DNA from: Bin18 sp965200355
GTDB lineage: Bacteria > Desulfobacterota > Binatia > Bin18
Direction of reading: 5' to 3'
Assembly (NCBI GenBank): GCA_965200355.1
Contig: OZ241351.1
Location: 2,542,001-2,606,000 of the forward strand
DNA: 64,000 bases
Below, piece after piece: positions 27,041 to 36,285 of the stretch. Numbering within the stretch: the first letter of the stretch is position 1; every line of letters begins with the position of its first letter. The position numbers and the translations under genes are program-made. Below the pieces are notes generated by a model. The model saw only the letters and a list, made by a program, of their open reading frames with translations, did no database searches and had not been told where the DNA came from.

Positions 27041-28270
27041 ATGGCGGCACCCGTATATGTACTTGGTGGGCATCAGACCGATTTTGCCCGGAACTGGATG
27101 AAAGAGGGGAACGATATTGTCGATATGCTCAAAGAAGCGGTCGCCGACGGCTTCTCAGCAACGGCGATTGACCCACAGGAAGTCGATGTCGCCCATGTCG
27201 GCAATTTTGCCGCGGAACTCTACTGCAAGCAGGGGCATCTTGGGGCCTTTCTGGCCGAAATCGACCCGGCCCTGTCAGGGATTCCCACGGCGCGGCACGA
27301 AGCCGCCTGCGCGTCAGGCAGTATTTCCATGCTGATGGCCTCGGCGGAAATCGAAGCCGGCCGGTATGACCTCGCCTTGGTCGTTGGGGTCGAGCAGATG
27401 AAGACCGTAGACCCGGCCACGGGCGGAGATTTTCTCGGCACCGCGGCCTGGTACGACCAAGAGGCCAAAGGGGTGGAGTTTGCCTTTCCCAAGCTGTTTG
27501 GCCAGCTCGGCGATGTGTATGAAGAGCGCTATGGGCTACGGGAAGAACATCTCACCCGGATTGCCGAGGTGAACTACGCCAACGCCCGCCGCAACCCGAG
27601 AGCGCAAACTCGGGGCTGGTTTTCGGACGAATCGCAGAATCTGGACTCTGGAAAGTATGGGAATCCGGTGGCCGGCCGGCTGCGGGTGCGCGACTGTTCC
27701 CAAGTCACGGATGGTGCCACGTCGATTTTCTTAGCCTCCGAGTCCTTTGCCAAAAAATACGCCGAACGCAGAGGGCTGGCTGTGGCCGACCTGCCCAAGA
27801 TTCTCGGCTGGGGGCACCACACCGCGCCCATTAAGTTTGACACCAAAATCGCCCAGAGTGCCGGCAACCCCTATGTCCTGCCCCACACCCGGCAGGCGAT
27901 TGTGGACGCTTTCCAACGGGCCGGGCTGTCCGATGTGTGGCAGGTGCAGGGCATTGAGACCCACGATTGTTTTACGACCTCCGAGTATATGGCTATCGAT
28001 CATTTCGGCCTGACCAATCCGGGTGAGTCGTGGCAGGCCATCGAGGACGGGGTGATTGAATTCGGGAGCAAACTGCCGGTCAACGCCAGCGGGGGATTGA
28101 TTGGCTGCGGACATCCGGTTGGCGCAACCGGGACGCGGCAGGCACTGGACGCCTTTCGTCAGGTCACGGAAGCGGCTGGGGACTACCAGATTGACGGTGC
28201 CAAAAAAATCGCGACCCTGAATATCGGTGGCTCGGGCACGACCAGTGTCGCTATGGTCATTGGCTCGTAG
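27041..28270 (+). CDS. Thiolase-family acetyl-CoA acetyltransferase (SCP-x/lipid-transfer type)
   Basis: 409 residues from ATG 27041, with AAGGAGGAAG upstream. The acyl-accepting Cys is in EAACASGSISMLMA (about residue 90), and the C-terminal base motif is NASGGLIGCGHPVGATG. IETHDCFTTSEYMAIDHFG with its H residue resembles the SCP-x branch rather than FadA. It catalyses thiolytic cleavage or condensation of 3-ketoacyl-CoA. A longer ORF to 26936 is rejected on RBS evidence. Confidence 0.9.
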   Translation: MAAPVYVLGGHQTDFARNWMKEGNDIVDMLKEAVADGFSATAIDPQEVDVAHVGNFAAELYCKQGHLGAFLAEIDPALSGIPTARHEAACASGSISMLMASAEIEAGRYDLALVVGVEQMKTVDPATGGDFLGTAAWYDQEAKGVEFAFPKLFGQLGDVYEERYGLREEHLTRIAEVNYANARRNPRAQTRGWFSDESQNLDSGKYGNPVAGRLRVRDCSQVTDGATSIFLASESFAKKYAERRGLAVADLPKILGWGHHTAPIKFDTKIAQSAGNPYVLPHTRQAIVDAFQRAGLSDVWQVQGIETHDCFTTSEYMAIDHFGLTNPGESWQAIEDGVIEFGSKLPVNASGGLIGCGHPVGATGTRQALDAFRQVTEAAGDYQIDGAKKIATLNIGGSGTTSVAMVIGS

Positions 28271-28281
28271 CGCAGATCATC

Positions 28282-28347
28282 CCTGGGAGCGCGGGCTTCC
28301 AGCCCGCAAGAGGATAAGCAGGCGGGCAAGATGCCCGCGCTCCCAGG
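28282..28347. repeat. Nested inverted repeat (cruciform-type intergenic element)
   Basis: Outer arms CCTGGGAGCGCGGGC (28282-28296) and GCCCGCGCTCCCAGG (28333-28347) are perfect 15-bp complements. Inside lie two smaller hairpins, GCGGGCT-TCC-AGCCCGC and GCGGGCA-AGA-TGCCCGC. GGGAGCGCGGGC elements are dispersed in many GC-rich bacteria. It sits between the thiolase stop and the hsdS pseudogene. Confidence 0.7.
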
Positions 28348-28362
28348 AAGTACAACGGCGGC

Positions 28363-29880
28363 GTGAGTCAGACTGCAATAGACGCTCAGCGGCGCGATCT
28401 TAAACTGCCTTCAGGCTGGGTTAGGACTCGCTTCGGCGCGCTCTACGAGTTGACGTATGGAAAAAGCCTGCCCAAGGTGGCTCGAAACACTCTCGGCGAT
28501 TATGCGGTATACGGCTCAAACGGTATCGTCGGTCGCCACGACACTTTCCTAGTCGAGGGGCCGGTACTTATTGTTGGCCGATAAAGGCGCGGCGGGTGCC
28601 GTGTCGTTCTCCGCGAAGCCCTGCTGGCCCATTGATACGACATACTATGTACGCGCTAGCGCGTACATCGATATTCGGTTTTCCTTCTACCTTCTCACAA
28701 GTCTCCGTCTGAATCAGTTCGACCGATCCACCGCGATTCCCGGCCTCAACAGGGATGACGCTTATGACCTCGTGGTTGATCTTCCACCGCTCCCCGAACA
28801 ACACCGCATCGTTGCCAAGCTCGAAGCACTCTTCTCCGCCCTAGACAAAGGCGTTGAAAGCCTGAAAACCGCGCAGGCCCAACTCAAAGTCTACCGCCAA
28901 GCCGTGCTCAAGCACGCTTTTGCAGGCAAGCTCACGGCCCAATGGCGCGCAGAAAACAAAGCCACACTTGAGACGCCCGCGCAGTTGCTTGCTCGTATCA
29001 AGCAAGAGCGGGAAGCACGTTACGAACAGCAACACACGGACTGGAAGGCCGCTGTCAAAGAATGGGAGGCCGGCGGTAAATCTGGCAAGAGGCCGGCTAA
29101 GCCGAAGAAGCCGAAGGATCTGCCACCATTGACAGAAGCGGAGCTGGCGGAGTTGCCGAGGCTACCGGATGGGTGGGGGTGGGCAACGATTGGGGCAGTG
29201 TTTGATGTCGTTAGCGGTGCAACGCCAAAGGGATTGGAACGGACCAAAGGAGGCGACATTCCTTTTTACAAGGTCTCAGATATGAACACGCCCGGAAATG
29301 AAATAAGGATGGATACTGCTACGATTTGTCTATCCGAATCAAAAAAAACGAACTGGGACTCTCAGCTCATCCTCAAGGTACGGTAATTTTCCCCAAACGA
29401 GGCGGCGCAATTCTGACCAATAAAAAACGTCTTTTGTCTCGCTCCTCTTGCTTTGACCTCAACACGATGGGAGTAATCAACAGCCTCGCGAGTATTTCAA
29501 CAGAGTATCTTTGGCACTGGTTTCAATCTCTTGACCTTGCAAAAATTTACGACGGCTCGAATGTCCTTCAGATCAACAATAAGAATGTCGAGCCATTACC
29601 CTTTCCAATTTGTTCGATTGAAGAACAGCGCGAAATCGCCAGTATTCTTGAGAAGACGCTATCATTCGTTGACGGAACAGAATCGGACATTAGCCAGGAA
29701 CTACAAAAGGCCAATGCGCTCCGCCAAGCCATTCTCAAAAAAGCCTTCTCCGGCCACCTCGTTCCGCAGGACCCGCACGACGAACCGGCCTCGGTGCTTC
29801 TGGACCGCATCCGGGCCGAAAGAGCGCAGGCGATGAAGCACACCCGCGCCAAGAAAACACAGTCCCGTAGGTCGGGTTAG
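28363..29880 (+). pseudogene. hsdS: Type I restriction-modification specificity subunit (HsdS), broken in two places, orphan
   Basis: Three successive frames together spell a complete HsdS. Frame 1 (28363-28584) holds the start of target-recognition domain 1 (PSGWVRTRFGALYELTYGKS ... DTFLVEGPVLIVGR). Frame 2 (28571-29386) has YVRASAYIDIRF, the conserved helical spacer LPPLPEQHRIVAKLEALFSA, a charged linker, and the start of TRD2 (LPDGWGWATIGAVFDVVSGA). Frame 3 (29326-29880) ends TRD2 and the second helix (EEQREIASILEKTL, LRQAILKKAFSGHLVPQ). Lesion 1: extra T at 28582. Lesion 2: a shift between about 29340 and 29375. HsdM and HsdR are not in the window. Confidence 0.88.
28647..28668. repeat. 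Perfect 22-bp palindrome inside hsdS
   Basis: ATGTACGCGCTAGCGCGTAC plus AT is its own reverse complement over 22 bp, with no loop. It lies in the TRD1 coding part, encoding YVRASAYI. Confidence 0.9.
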
Positions 29881-29910
29881 CCGGAGGCGTAATAGCGGCT
29901 GGGTCCCAGT

Positions 29911-30115
29911 GTGTCCTTCGACTTCGCCCTTCCAGGGCTCCGCTCAGGACGAACGGCAGCTTTTCCGCTTACCCCGAGCGGAGCGAAGCCTGACTCCCCT
30001 ATCTCTGTGCGGCCTTGTTCCGTTCACCCTGAGCGGAGCGAAGTCGAAGGGCTTGCTCTGTGCAGCCTTGTCCCGTTCACTCTGAGCGTAGCGGAGCGAA
30101 GTCGAAGGGCTTGAG
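29911..30115. repeat. Cluster of dispersed intergenic repeat copies in both orientations
   Basis: Two direct copies of a unit with CCGTTCACCCTGAGCGGAGC followed by GAAGTCGAAGGGCTTG lie at about 30017-30055 and 30073-30113 (the second with a 4-bp insertion GTAG). An inverted, diverged copy lies at 29914-29955 and a partial one near 29970-29990. Arms in opposite orientation would let transcripts fold. No coding potential: the open frame through it is repeat-driven. Confidence 0.75.
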
Positions 30116-30136
30116 GGGCAATCGACACACTACGCC

Positions 30137-31669
30137 TCACCCGTACCGAGAGGAGCGACCGACCGGATAGACAATCAGCCGCCGAAACGGCTCTTCCCCC
30201 TCGCTGTGGGAAATCAGGCCATAGCTCTTTACCACCTGATGCTGTAAGCGCCGCAGCCGGGCGCGTTGCGGCGCAAGCTCACACTGCTCGTTCTGAGCAA
30301 TCACCCGCTGCACGCCGGCTTCTACTTCCGCCAGTGCGGCCCGATCTTCAGGAAACTCCTCGCTGAGATGATCGCGCAGAAACTTCTCCATTTGCGAGGC
30401 CGTATCACTCCGCAAAGCGTAGAGCGGCATCCCGCGTTCGACCAGCAAACGGAGTGCCTTTGGTTGCCGTTTGGTCTGGCCTTTGACGGTGAGAATGGCG
30501 TCGGCGTAGGTGGGCTGCTCGACAACCCGAGCCGGGACATCAAGGGCGTGGATGGCGTGTTCAAGCCGCTGGCGGTTAATGCCATAGGGATAAATCCGCA
30601 GCACCCGGGGGCGCGTCCCCTGGGAAGGAGTGGGGGGCTGGTCGTGGGCTGCGGACCCGGTCTCCGTCAACCGCTCGGTGGTAATGCTGCCGTCCTCCTG
30701 GCGGGTGCGGATCTCCAGGCTGGAACTCCAGCCCCGTAACAAGCCGTCAACCGCGGCTGCCACGTCGGGGTGGACAGCAAAGCGGTGCCGCGTATGGATT
30801 TCAATCAGTACATCAAAGGTTGGGGGTGCCTTCCGCTCTTGTACGGTCTTTTGGCTACGCCGCCGTCGGGCTTCGTCATCGCCCAGAGTCACTGACTGCA
30901 CCCCACCAATGAGGTCGGCCAGGGTTGGATTCAGGACAAGGTTCTCCAGCGTTCCCCCATGCGCCGTGGCAATCAGCCGCACGCCGCGCTCGGCAATCGT
31001 GCGGGCCGCTTCGGCCTCAGCTTCTGTCCCGATCTCATCCACGACAATGACCTCGGGCATGTGATTTTCAACCGCTTCAATCATGATCCGGTGCTGCCGG
31101 TCTGGGGAGGGCACATGCATCCGACGGGCCCGCCCAATAGCAGCATGGGGGATATCGCCGTCGCCGGCAATTTCGTTTGAGGTGTCTACGATAACGACCC
31201 GTTTGCCGTCCTCATCGGCTAACACGCGGGCCGCCTCGCGCAGCAAGGTGGTTTTGCCAACACCGGGTGGGCCTAAGAGCAGAATGCTCTTGTCCGGCTG
31301 GTGCACCAAATCCTGCACAATATCGAGCGTCCCAAACACGGCCCGGCCAACCCGGCAGGTCAGACCGATGATGCCGCCGGTGCGGTTGCGCAGCGCGGAG
31401 ATACGGTGCAGGGTGCGCGGAATGCCGGCCCGGTTGTCGTGACTGAACGCGCCGAGGCGTTCCACCACAAAGGCGAGCGTCGCAGCGTTGACCGGCTCTG
31501 AGGTCAGTGCAGTGGTCTTGGCGACATAGCGCGCCTCGGGCGGACGACCCAGGTCGAGGATGACTTCCAGCAATTCGTGCAAGGCGCTTTCCTGCAACAC
31601 GGCCTGACGCAGCACCGGCGGAAAAACGTCCAGCAGCAGATCAATGTCGTCGACGGTTTCCAGGCTCAT
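30137..31669 (-). CDS. R3H-domain AAA ATPase (Ycf45/SpoIIIAA-like)
   Basis: 510 residues. The central ATPase has Walker A GPPGVGKTT (about residue 135) and Walker B EVIVVDEIG, with upstream LRNRTGGIIGLTCRVGRAV as in SpoIIIAA and chloroplast Ycf45. The C-terminus has the R3H-type nucleic-acid-binding stretch ending RLIVYPVGRSSRYG. A role in single-stranded nucleic-acid handling is a family-based guess. It starts 13 bp after the acyl-CoA ligase stop and is likely co-transcribed. Confidence 0.85.
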   Translation of the reverse strand: MSLETVDDIDLLLDVFPPVLRQAVLQESALHELLEVILDLGRPPEARYVAKTTALTSEPVNAATLAFVVERLGAFSHDNRAGIPRTLHRISALRNRTGGIIGLTCRVGRAVFGTLDIVQDLVHQPDKSILLLGPPGVGKTTLLREAARVLADEDGKRVVIVDTSNEIAGDGDIPHAAIGRARRMHVPSPDRQHRIMIEAVENHMPEVIVVDEIGTEAEAEAARTIAERGVRLIATAHGGTLENLVLNPTLADLIGGVQSVTLGDDEARRRRSQKTVQERKAPPTFDVLIEIHTRHRFAVHPDVAAAVDGLLRGWSSSLEIRTRQEDGSITTERLTETGSAAHDQPPTPSQGTRPRVLRIYPYGINRQRLEHAIHALDVPARVVEQPTYADAILTVKGQTKRQPKALRLLVERGMPLYALRSDTASQMEKFLRDHLSEEFPEDRAALAEVEAGVQRVIAQNEQCELAPQRARLRRLQHQVVKSYGLISHSEGEEPFRRLIVYPVGRSSRYG

Positions 31670-31682
31670 GACACGGGGCAGG

Positions 31683-33491
31683 CTATGACTGCGCGTCCGG
31701 GTACATGCGGTCGATCTCAGCCCGTCGCGTTTGTAACACGACCCGGCGTTTGACCTTGAGGGTCGGCGTGAGTTCGTTGCCTTCTTGAGAGAACGGCTCG
31801 GCCAGCAGGGCGAACTTGCGGGGCTGGGCGTGCCGCGGCAGACCGCTGTTCACTGCCTTGAAGCACTGCTCAAACAGGGCCCGGATAGCGGGCTGATCCA
31901 GTAGGTCCGGCCATGCTCCACTCAGCCCGTGCTTGCGCGCCGCGGCGGTCTCCACGAACTCGCGGTCGGGGACGAGCAGCACGGTCAGATAAGGGCGCTG
32001 GTCTCCGAGCAGACACGCCTCTTCGATGAGCGGCTCTTGGCGAAAGCGGCCTTCAATAGGCTGGGGAGCGATATTCTCGCCCTGCGAGGTGATGAGCAGG
32101 TTTTTCTTACGGTCCGTGATCGTGAGAAACCCCTGGGCGTCCAACTCGCCTATGTCGCCGGTGTGCAGCCAGCCCTCAGCGTCCAGGGCCGCGGCTGTCT
32201 CCTCGGGCCGGTTGTAATAGCCGGCCATGATGCTCGGGCCGCGCACGCACACCTCTCCGTCGTCGGCGATACGCACCGAGACCTGGGGCAGGGGCCTGCC
32301 CACGCTCCCGACCCGATGCTGGTCCGGTGTATTGCAGGTCACGCCTGGTCCAGCCTCGGTCAGGCCGTATCCCTCATAGACGGGGAGACCCGCCCCGTGA
32401 AAGAAGTAGGCCAAGTCCACGTTGAGCGGAGCGCCCCCGGACACCAGGAAGCGAACCCGTCCGCCGAGTACGTGACGCAGCCTGCGGAACACGAGCCGGT
32501 CGGCCAGACGATGTTGCAGGTTGAGCGGAAAGGGCAGGGTGGCCGTGCCGGCGGTGTGGGCTGTCCGCACCCGGCCTGCGGCGCGGCCCACCTCCAGCGC
32601 CCAGTCCAGCATTTTCCGTTTTCCAAAAGACGCGCTCTCTCGTGCGCCCAGCAAGTGCTGATAGACCCGCTCCAGCACCCGTGGGACACAGCCTAGTACG
32701 GTTGGCCGAACCGTGGCCAGGTCATCGGTCAGGCTGGCGATGCCGCCGCCGTAGGCGATGGTGCCGCCCACTCGCAAACTGGAGTAGAGCCCGCCGGTGC
32801 GCTCAAACCCGTGCGACAGAGGCAGAAAGGAGAGGGTCAGGTCGTCTTCGCCCATTGGCAGGACCGCGGTCGCACTCTCGGCATTGGCCAGCATATTGGT
32901 ATGACTCAGCATGACGCCTTTGGGCCGACCGGTCGTGCCCGAGGTGTAGATGATGGTTGCCTGACCGGGGTCGGATACCGGCTGAGCAGGTGCGGTGCCG
33001 TGTTCGCCACTGGCCAGCAGGTCAGTCAGGCTGAGCGCGGTCAGAGAGTCCGGTAAGCCGATGTCCGGCGCGGCCTCCGGGTCGAGATGGATCAGGTGTT
33101 CGAGGCTTGGCACCTCAGCCGCAATCTGGGCAATTTTCTGCCGTTGGTCATCGCCGGCCACGGCCAGTACGCTCGCCCCGGCGTCGTTGAGGATATAGGC
33201 CAAGTCATCCGGCGGGCTGGTCAGATAGAGCGGGACGTCTACCCCGCCCAGATAGAGACAGGCCAGATCAATCAGCGGCCATTCGGGGCGGTTGTCGGCC
33301 AGGATAGCCAGCCGGTCGCCCGGCTGAAAACCAAGAGCCGCCAGCCCGCCGGCGGCATGGACAATCTGGGCACCAAACTGTTGCCAGGAGATGTCTTCCC
33401 AGGAGGTGCCGCGTTTCCGCAGAAAAACACGGCGGGAGCCGTACTGCGCAGCCCGGTCAAGAATCATGCTGGCCAGTGATGTGTCGCTCAT
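31683..33491 (-). CDS. AMP-dependent long-chain acyl-CoA synthetase (FadD-like)
   Basis: 602 residues. ANL landmarks: P-loop YTSGTTGRPKGVMLSH (about residue 180), GYGLTEAGPGVTCN, the A8 hinge GWLHTGDIGELDAQGFLTIT and DRKKNLLITSQGENIAPQPIE, and the C-terminal NELTPTLKVKRRVV lysine motif. Long-chain or aromatic acyl substrates are activated to acyl-CoA via acyl-AMP. It lies between an alpha/beta hydrolase (upstream on this strand) and the ATPase gene. Confidence 0.92.
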   Translation of the reverse strand: MSDTSLASMILDRAAQYGSRRVFLRKRGTSWEDISWQQFGAQIVHAAGGLAALGFQPGDRLAILADNRPEWPLIDLACLYLGGVDVPLYLTSPPDDLAYILNDAGASVLAVAGDDQRQKIAQIAAEVPSLEHLIHLDPEAAPDIGLPDSLTALSLTDLLASGEHGTAPAQPVSDPGQATIIYTSGTTGRPKGVMLSHTNMLANAESATAVLPMGEDDLTLSFLPLSHGFERTGGLYSSLRVGGTIAYGGGIASLTDDLATVRPTVLGCVPRVLERVYQHLLGARESASFGKRKMLDWALEVGRAAGRVRTAHTAGTATLPFPLNLQHRLADRLVFRRLRHVLGGRVRFLVSGGAPLNVDLAYFFHGAGLPVYEGYGLTEAGPGVTCNTPDQHRVGSVGRPLPQVSVRIADDGEVCVRGPSIMAGYYNRPEETAAALDAEGWLHTGDIGELDAQGFLTITDRKKNLLITSQGENIAPQPIEGRFRQEPLIEEACLLGDQRPYLTVLLVPDREFVETAAARKHGLSGAWPDLLDQPAIRALFEQCFKAVNSGLPRHAQPRKFALLAEPFSQEGNELTPTLKVKRRVVLQTRRAEIDRMYPDAQS

Positions 33492-33537
33492 GTTTCTATG
33501 CCCGCTCCCGAAGAGTTCAGCCCGGCGGAACCCCGTG

Positions 33538-34335
33538 TCAGGCCACGACCTGTTTCAGGAACTGGGCCAGGTCGGCGTTGAAAGCCGCCGGGCTTTCCAA
33601 CTGATAAAAATGGCCGATGTCTTTCAGGATTTTAATCTGGGCATTGGGGATATGATCGGCCAGGAATTGATTGGCTTCGACTGGCGTGGCCTGATCCTCT
33701 TCACCGGCAAAGATGATAGTCGGCTTGGTGATGTGCTTGAGTTGATCCGAGATATTCCACTGAAAGACCCCATGCGGGTCGGTCGCGTTGGCAAAAAAGA
33801 CCTGCTCGGTAAAATTGTCATCTACCGCGAAACATGCCTTCATCAAGTCCAGAATTTCCGGTTTGTCCTGTTTGGTTTTTGCTGAGACCGCGCCTTCCAT
33901 CAGGCCGCCGAACGCTCCGCCAAGGTCTTGCTGAAAGGCCTGCATGGCCTCCGGCGGCATTCCGGCTCCGAGATTGGTGCCGCTGCTGACAATGGCCGTG
34001 CCCAGGACACGGTCGGGAAAGTCGAGGTTGAACTGCATGGCAATCATGCCGCCAATAGAATTGCCGACCAGGACGGCCTGCTCGTTGCCGGTGGCATCAA
34101 GAATAGCCGCAACGTCCGCGGCCATCTCGGGAATGGCATAGCCGGACTCGGGCTTATCCGAGCGGCCGTGGCCGCGATGATCGACCGTAATGCACTGATA
34201 ATCCCGGGCAAACGAAAAGGTCTGAAAATACCAAATATAGCCGTTGGTCGAAAACGGATGCAGAAACACAATCGGGGTTCCCGACCCATAGCTCTCATAA
34301 TACACATTCACGCCATCGCGGTGCACATGCGGCAT
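33538..34335 (-). CDS. Alpha/beta hydrolase
   Basis: 265 residues. Nucleophile elbow GNSIGG (about residue 92), oxyanion motif HPFSTNG, acid Asp in AGEEDQATPVEAN, and catalytic His in DIGHFYQLESP. It is close to the 3-oxoadipate enol-lactonase/haloperoxidase group. Function among esterases, lactonases or C-C hydrolases is not resolved. It precedes the acyl-CoA ligase in what looks like a transcription unit. Confidence 0.88.
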   Translation of the reverse strand: MPHVHRDGVNVYYESYGSGTPIVFLHPFSTNGYIWYFQTFSFARDYQCITVDHRGHGRSDKPESGYAIPEMAADVAAILDATGNEQAVLVGNSIGGMIAMQFNLDFPDRVLGTAIVSSGTNLGAGMPPEAMQAFQQDLGGAFGGLMEGAVSAKTKQDKPEILDLMKACFAVDDNFTEQVFFANATDPHGVFQWNISDQLKHITKPTIIFAGEEDQATPVEANQFLADHIPNAQIKILKDIGHFYQLESPAAFNADLAQFLKQVVA

Positions 34336-34514
34336 AAAGCCCTCCCTTCCTTATAGAGCATGATTCTCAGGGTCCCATTATATCACACTCCCAACGCCTT
34401 GACGAGGGTGTACGGGTATGTGAGAAAAAGAAAAACGCAAGCAGGCCGGACTGCCGGTGTTTGCCCGGCGTCGCGCCGCAAAGCATGGATAAAGCACAAA
34501 TGAAGGAGGACCGG

Positions 34515-35255
34515 ATGGAAATCACGACTGAGCGTATTCACATTGATGTGAACGCGCAAACTATGGACGGCTATATGGTCCGCCCGGCGGACTCAACGCC
34601 CCGCCCGGCGGTACTGGTCTTTATGGAAATTTTTGGCGTGAATTCCCATATTCGGGAGGTGACCGAACGGGTCGCAAAAGAGGGCTATGTCGCGCTGGCG
34701 CCGGACTTTTTTCATCGCACCGGCCCTGGGGTAGAATACGGCTATGACGAAGCCGGTATGGCAGCCGGCATTACTCTCCTGGGCCAGCTCAAGGCGGACG
34801 AAATGGCCGCGGATGCGTTGGCGGCCGTGTCTTTTCTCAAACGCAAGAATTTTGTGATTGGGAATAAAATTGGGGCCATGGGGTTTTGTGTGGGCGGACA
34901 TATGACCTATTTAACGGCGTGTGAAACCGATGTGGCCGCGGCGGCCAGCTTTTATGGGGGTGGGATTGCCGGGGAGCAGGGCTTTGGGGGTCAGCCGTCA
35001 ACCGTCGGTCGGACCGGGCAAATTGAAGGCCGGATGCTGTGTCTGTTTGGGGGTAAGGATGCCCACATCCCGATGAGCGAGGTGGATACGATTCGGGGTG
35101 CGCTTGAATCCAACGACGTTCCGCACGAAGTGGTGGTCTATCCCGAGGCTGACCACGGGTTTTTCTGCGACCAGCGTGGGTCGTATCATAAAGCCGCGGC
35201 GACCGACGCCTGGGAACGGGTCAAAGCCCTGTTTGCTGAACAACTCGGGGCGTAA
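34515..35255 (+). CDS. Dienelactone hydrolase family protein
   Basis: 246 residues from ATG 34515, with AAGGAGGA at 34503-34510. The DLH nucleophile is the Cys in GAMGFCVGGHMTYL; Asp is in LFGGKDAHIPMSE and His in YPEADHGFFCDQR. The family cleaves the lactone in modified ortho-cleavage of aromatics. That agrees with the maleylacetate-reductase-like gene at 4166, though they are far apart. A terminator follows. Confidence 0.9.
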   Translation: MEITTERIHIDVNAQTMDGYMVRPADSTPRPAVLVFMEIFGVNSHIREVTERVAKEGYVALAPDFFHRTGPGVEYGYDEAGMAAGITLLGQLKADEMAADALAAVSFLKRKNFVIGNKIGAMGFCVGGHMTYLTACETDVAAAASFYGGGIAGEQGFGGQPSTVGRTGQIEGRMLCLFGGKDAHIPMSEVDTIRGALESNDVPHEVVVYPEADHGFFCDQRGSYHKAAATDAWERVKALFAEQLGA

Positions 35256-35316
35256 CCTGCCGCTTGCCCGGACTATTTGTTGACCGCTTTTTTGTGGGAG
35301 CCTTCTTTATGGGAGC

Positions 35317-35344
35317 AAGGGCGCACGCTGGTGCGCCCTTTTAT
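35317..35344 (+). terminator. Rho-independent terminator after the dienelactone hydrolase gene
   Basis: Perfect 10-bp stem AAGGGCGCAC / GTGCGCCCTT with a 4-nt GCTG loop, followed by TTATTT. It ends the dienelactone hydrolase transcript before the SDR at 35386. Confidence 0.8.
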
Positions 35345-35385
35345 TTGCAGGAAAAGTCTCTGGAAAAAAGGGAAGGGAGAGGGTG

Positions 35386-36198
35386 ATGGGCAGCCTTGAT
35401 GGAAAAGTCGCCATTGTGACCGGGGCAGGACGCTTACGCGGAATCGGGCGGGCCGCGGCCCTGGCCCTGGCCGAACTGGGAGCCGACCTTGTTGTCACCG
35501 GAACCGGGCGCGACCCGCAGCACTATCCGGCAGATGAACAAGCCGCCGGCTGGCGAGATATTGAGAGCACGGCCGAACAGGTGCGGGAGGTGGGGCGGCG
35601 GTGTGTGCCGCTGGTGGCCAATGTCACCGACAGTGCGGCGGTCCAAGACACGGTTCAGGCCACGCTCAAAGCGTTCGGCCGGATTGATATGCTGATTAAC
35701 AATTCGGCCTTTGCCCGTGGACCAGACCGGGTGCCGCTGACCGAACTCTCCGAAGACGTGTGGCGGAAAGTGCTCGATATCAAGCTCACCGGGAGTTTTT
35801 TGATGAGTCGGGCCGTGATTCCAACCATGATACAGCAGGGCCAGGGCGGCAGCATCCTGAATATCTCGTCCATTGCCGGCAAAAAGGGCAACCCGAATAT
35901 GGCGGCCTATTGTACGTCGAACTTCGGGATTCAGGGCTTCACGCAAGCCTTGGCCCTGGAATTGGCCACGCATAATATCCGGGTCAACGCGGTCTGTCCG
36001 GGTGTGATTGATACCGCGCGTATGGACGACCTCGGCCGGGATGAGACCTGGAACAAAACGATTCAGCACTTGATCCCCCTGAACCGGCCTGGTTCTGATA
36101 CGGAGATTGGAAAATTCCTGGCCTATCTGTGTACGCCCGAGGCGTCGTATATTACCGGCCAGTCCCTCAATATCGACGGTGGTGTGGTCATGTGGTGA
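35386..36198 (+). CDS. Short-chain dehydrogenase/reductase
   Basis: 270 residues from ATG 35386 (a GTG immediately before could also start). Gly-rich VAIVTGAGRLRGIGRAA, LINNSAFARG as the NNAG variant, catalytic Ser ILNISSIAG and the conserved Lys region; the catalytic Tyr sits in AAYCTSNFGIQG, where the Lys of Y-x3-K is replaced by Asn, so full activity is questionable. C-terminal ITGQSLNIDGG. Strand TGTGRDPQHYP suggests an NADP(H)-like binding pocket. Substrate unknown. Confidence 0.85.
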   Translation: MGSLDGKVAIVTGAGRLRGIGRAAALALAELGADLVVTGTGRDPQHYPADEQAAGWRDIESTAEQVREVGRRCVPLVANVTDSAAVQDTVQATLKAFGRIDMLINNSAFARGPDRVPLTELSEDVWRKVLDIKLTGSFLMSRAVIPTMIQQGQGGSILNISSIAGKKGNPNMAAYCTSNFGIQGFTQALALELATHNIRVNAVCPGVIDTARMDDLGRDETWNKTIQHLIPLNRPGSDTEIGKFLAYLCTPEASYITGQSLNIDGGVVMW

Positions 36199-36285
36199 GA
36201 CTGACAGACCTCTTCCTCCTCCGATAACGCCGCCTCCGCAAACAGCCGTCCTAGCGGACGCTCTGCGAGACCGCGCCGACCGAGG

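Noticed and set aside
29911..30114. 67-residue ORF
   Set aside because: It is composed of dispersed repeat copies in both orientations, with no coding signature.
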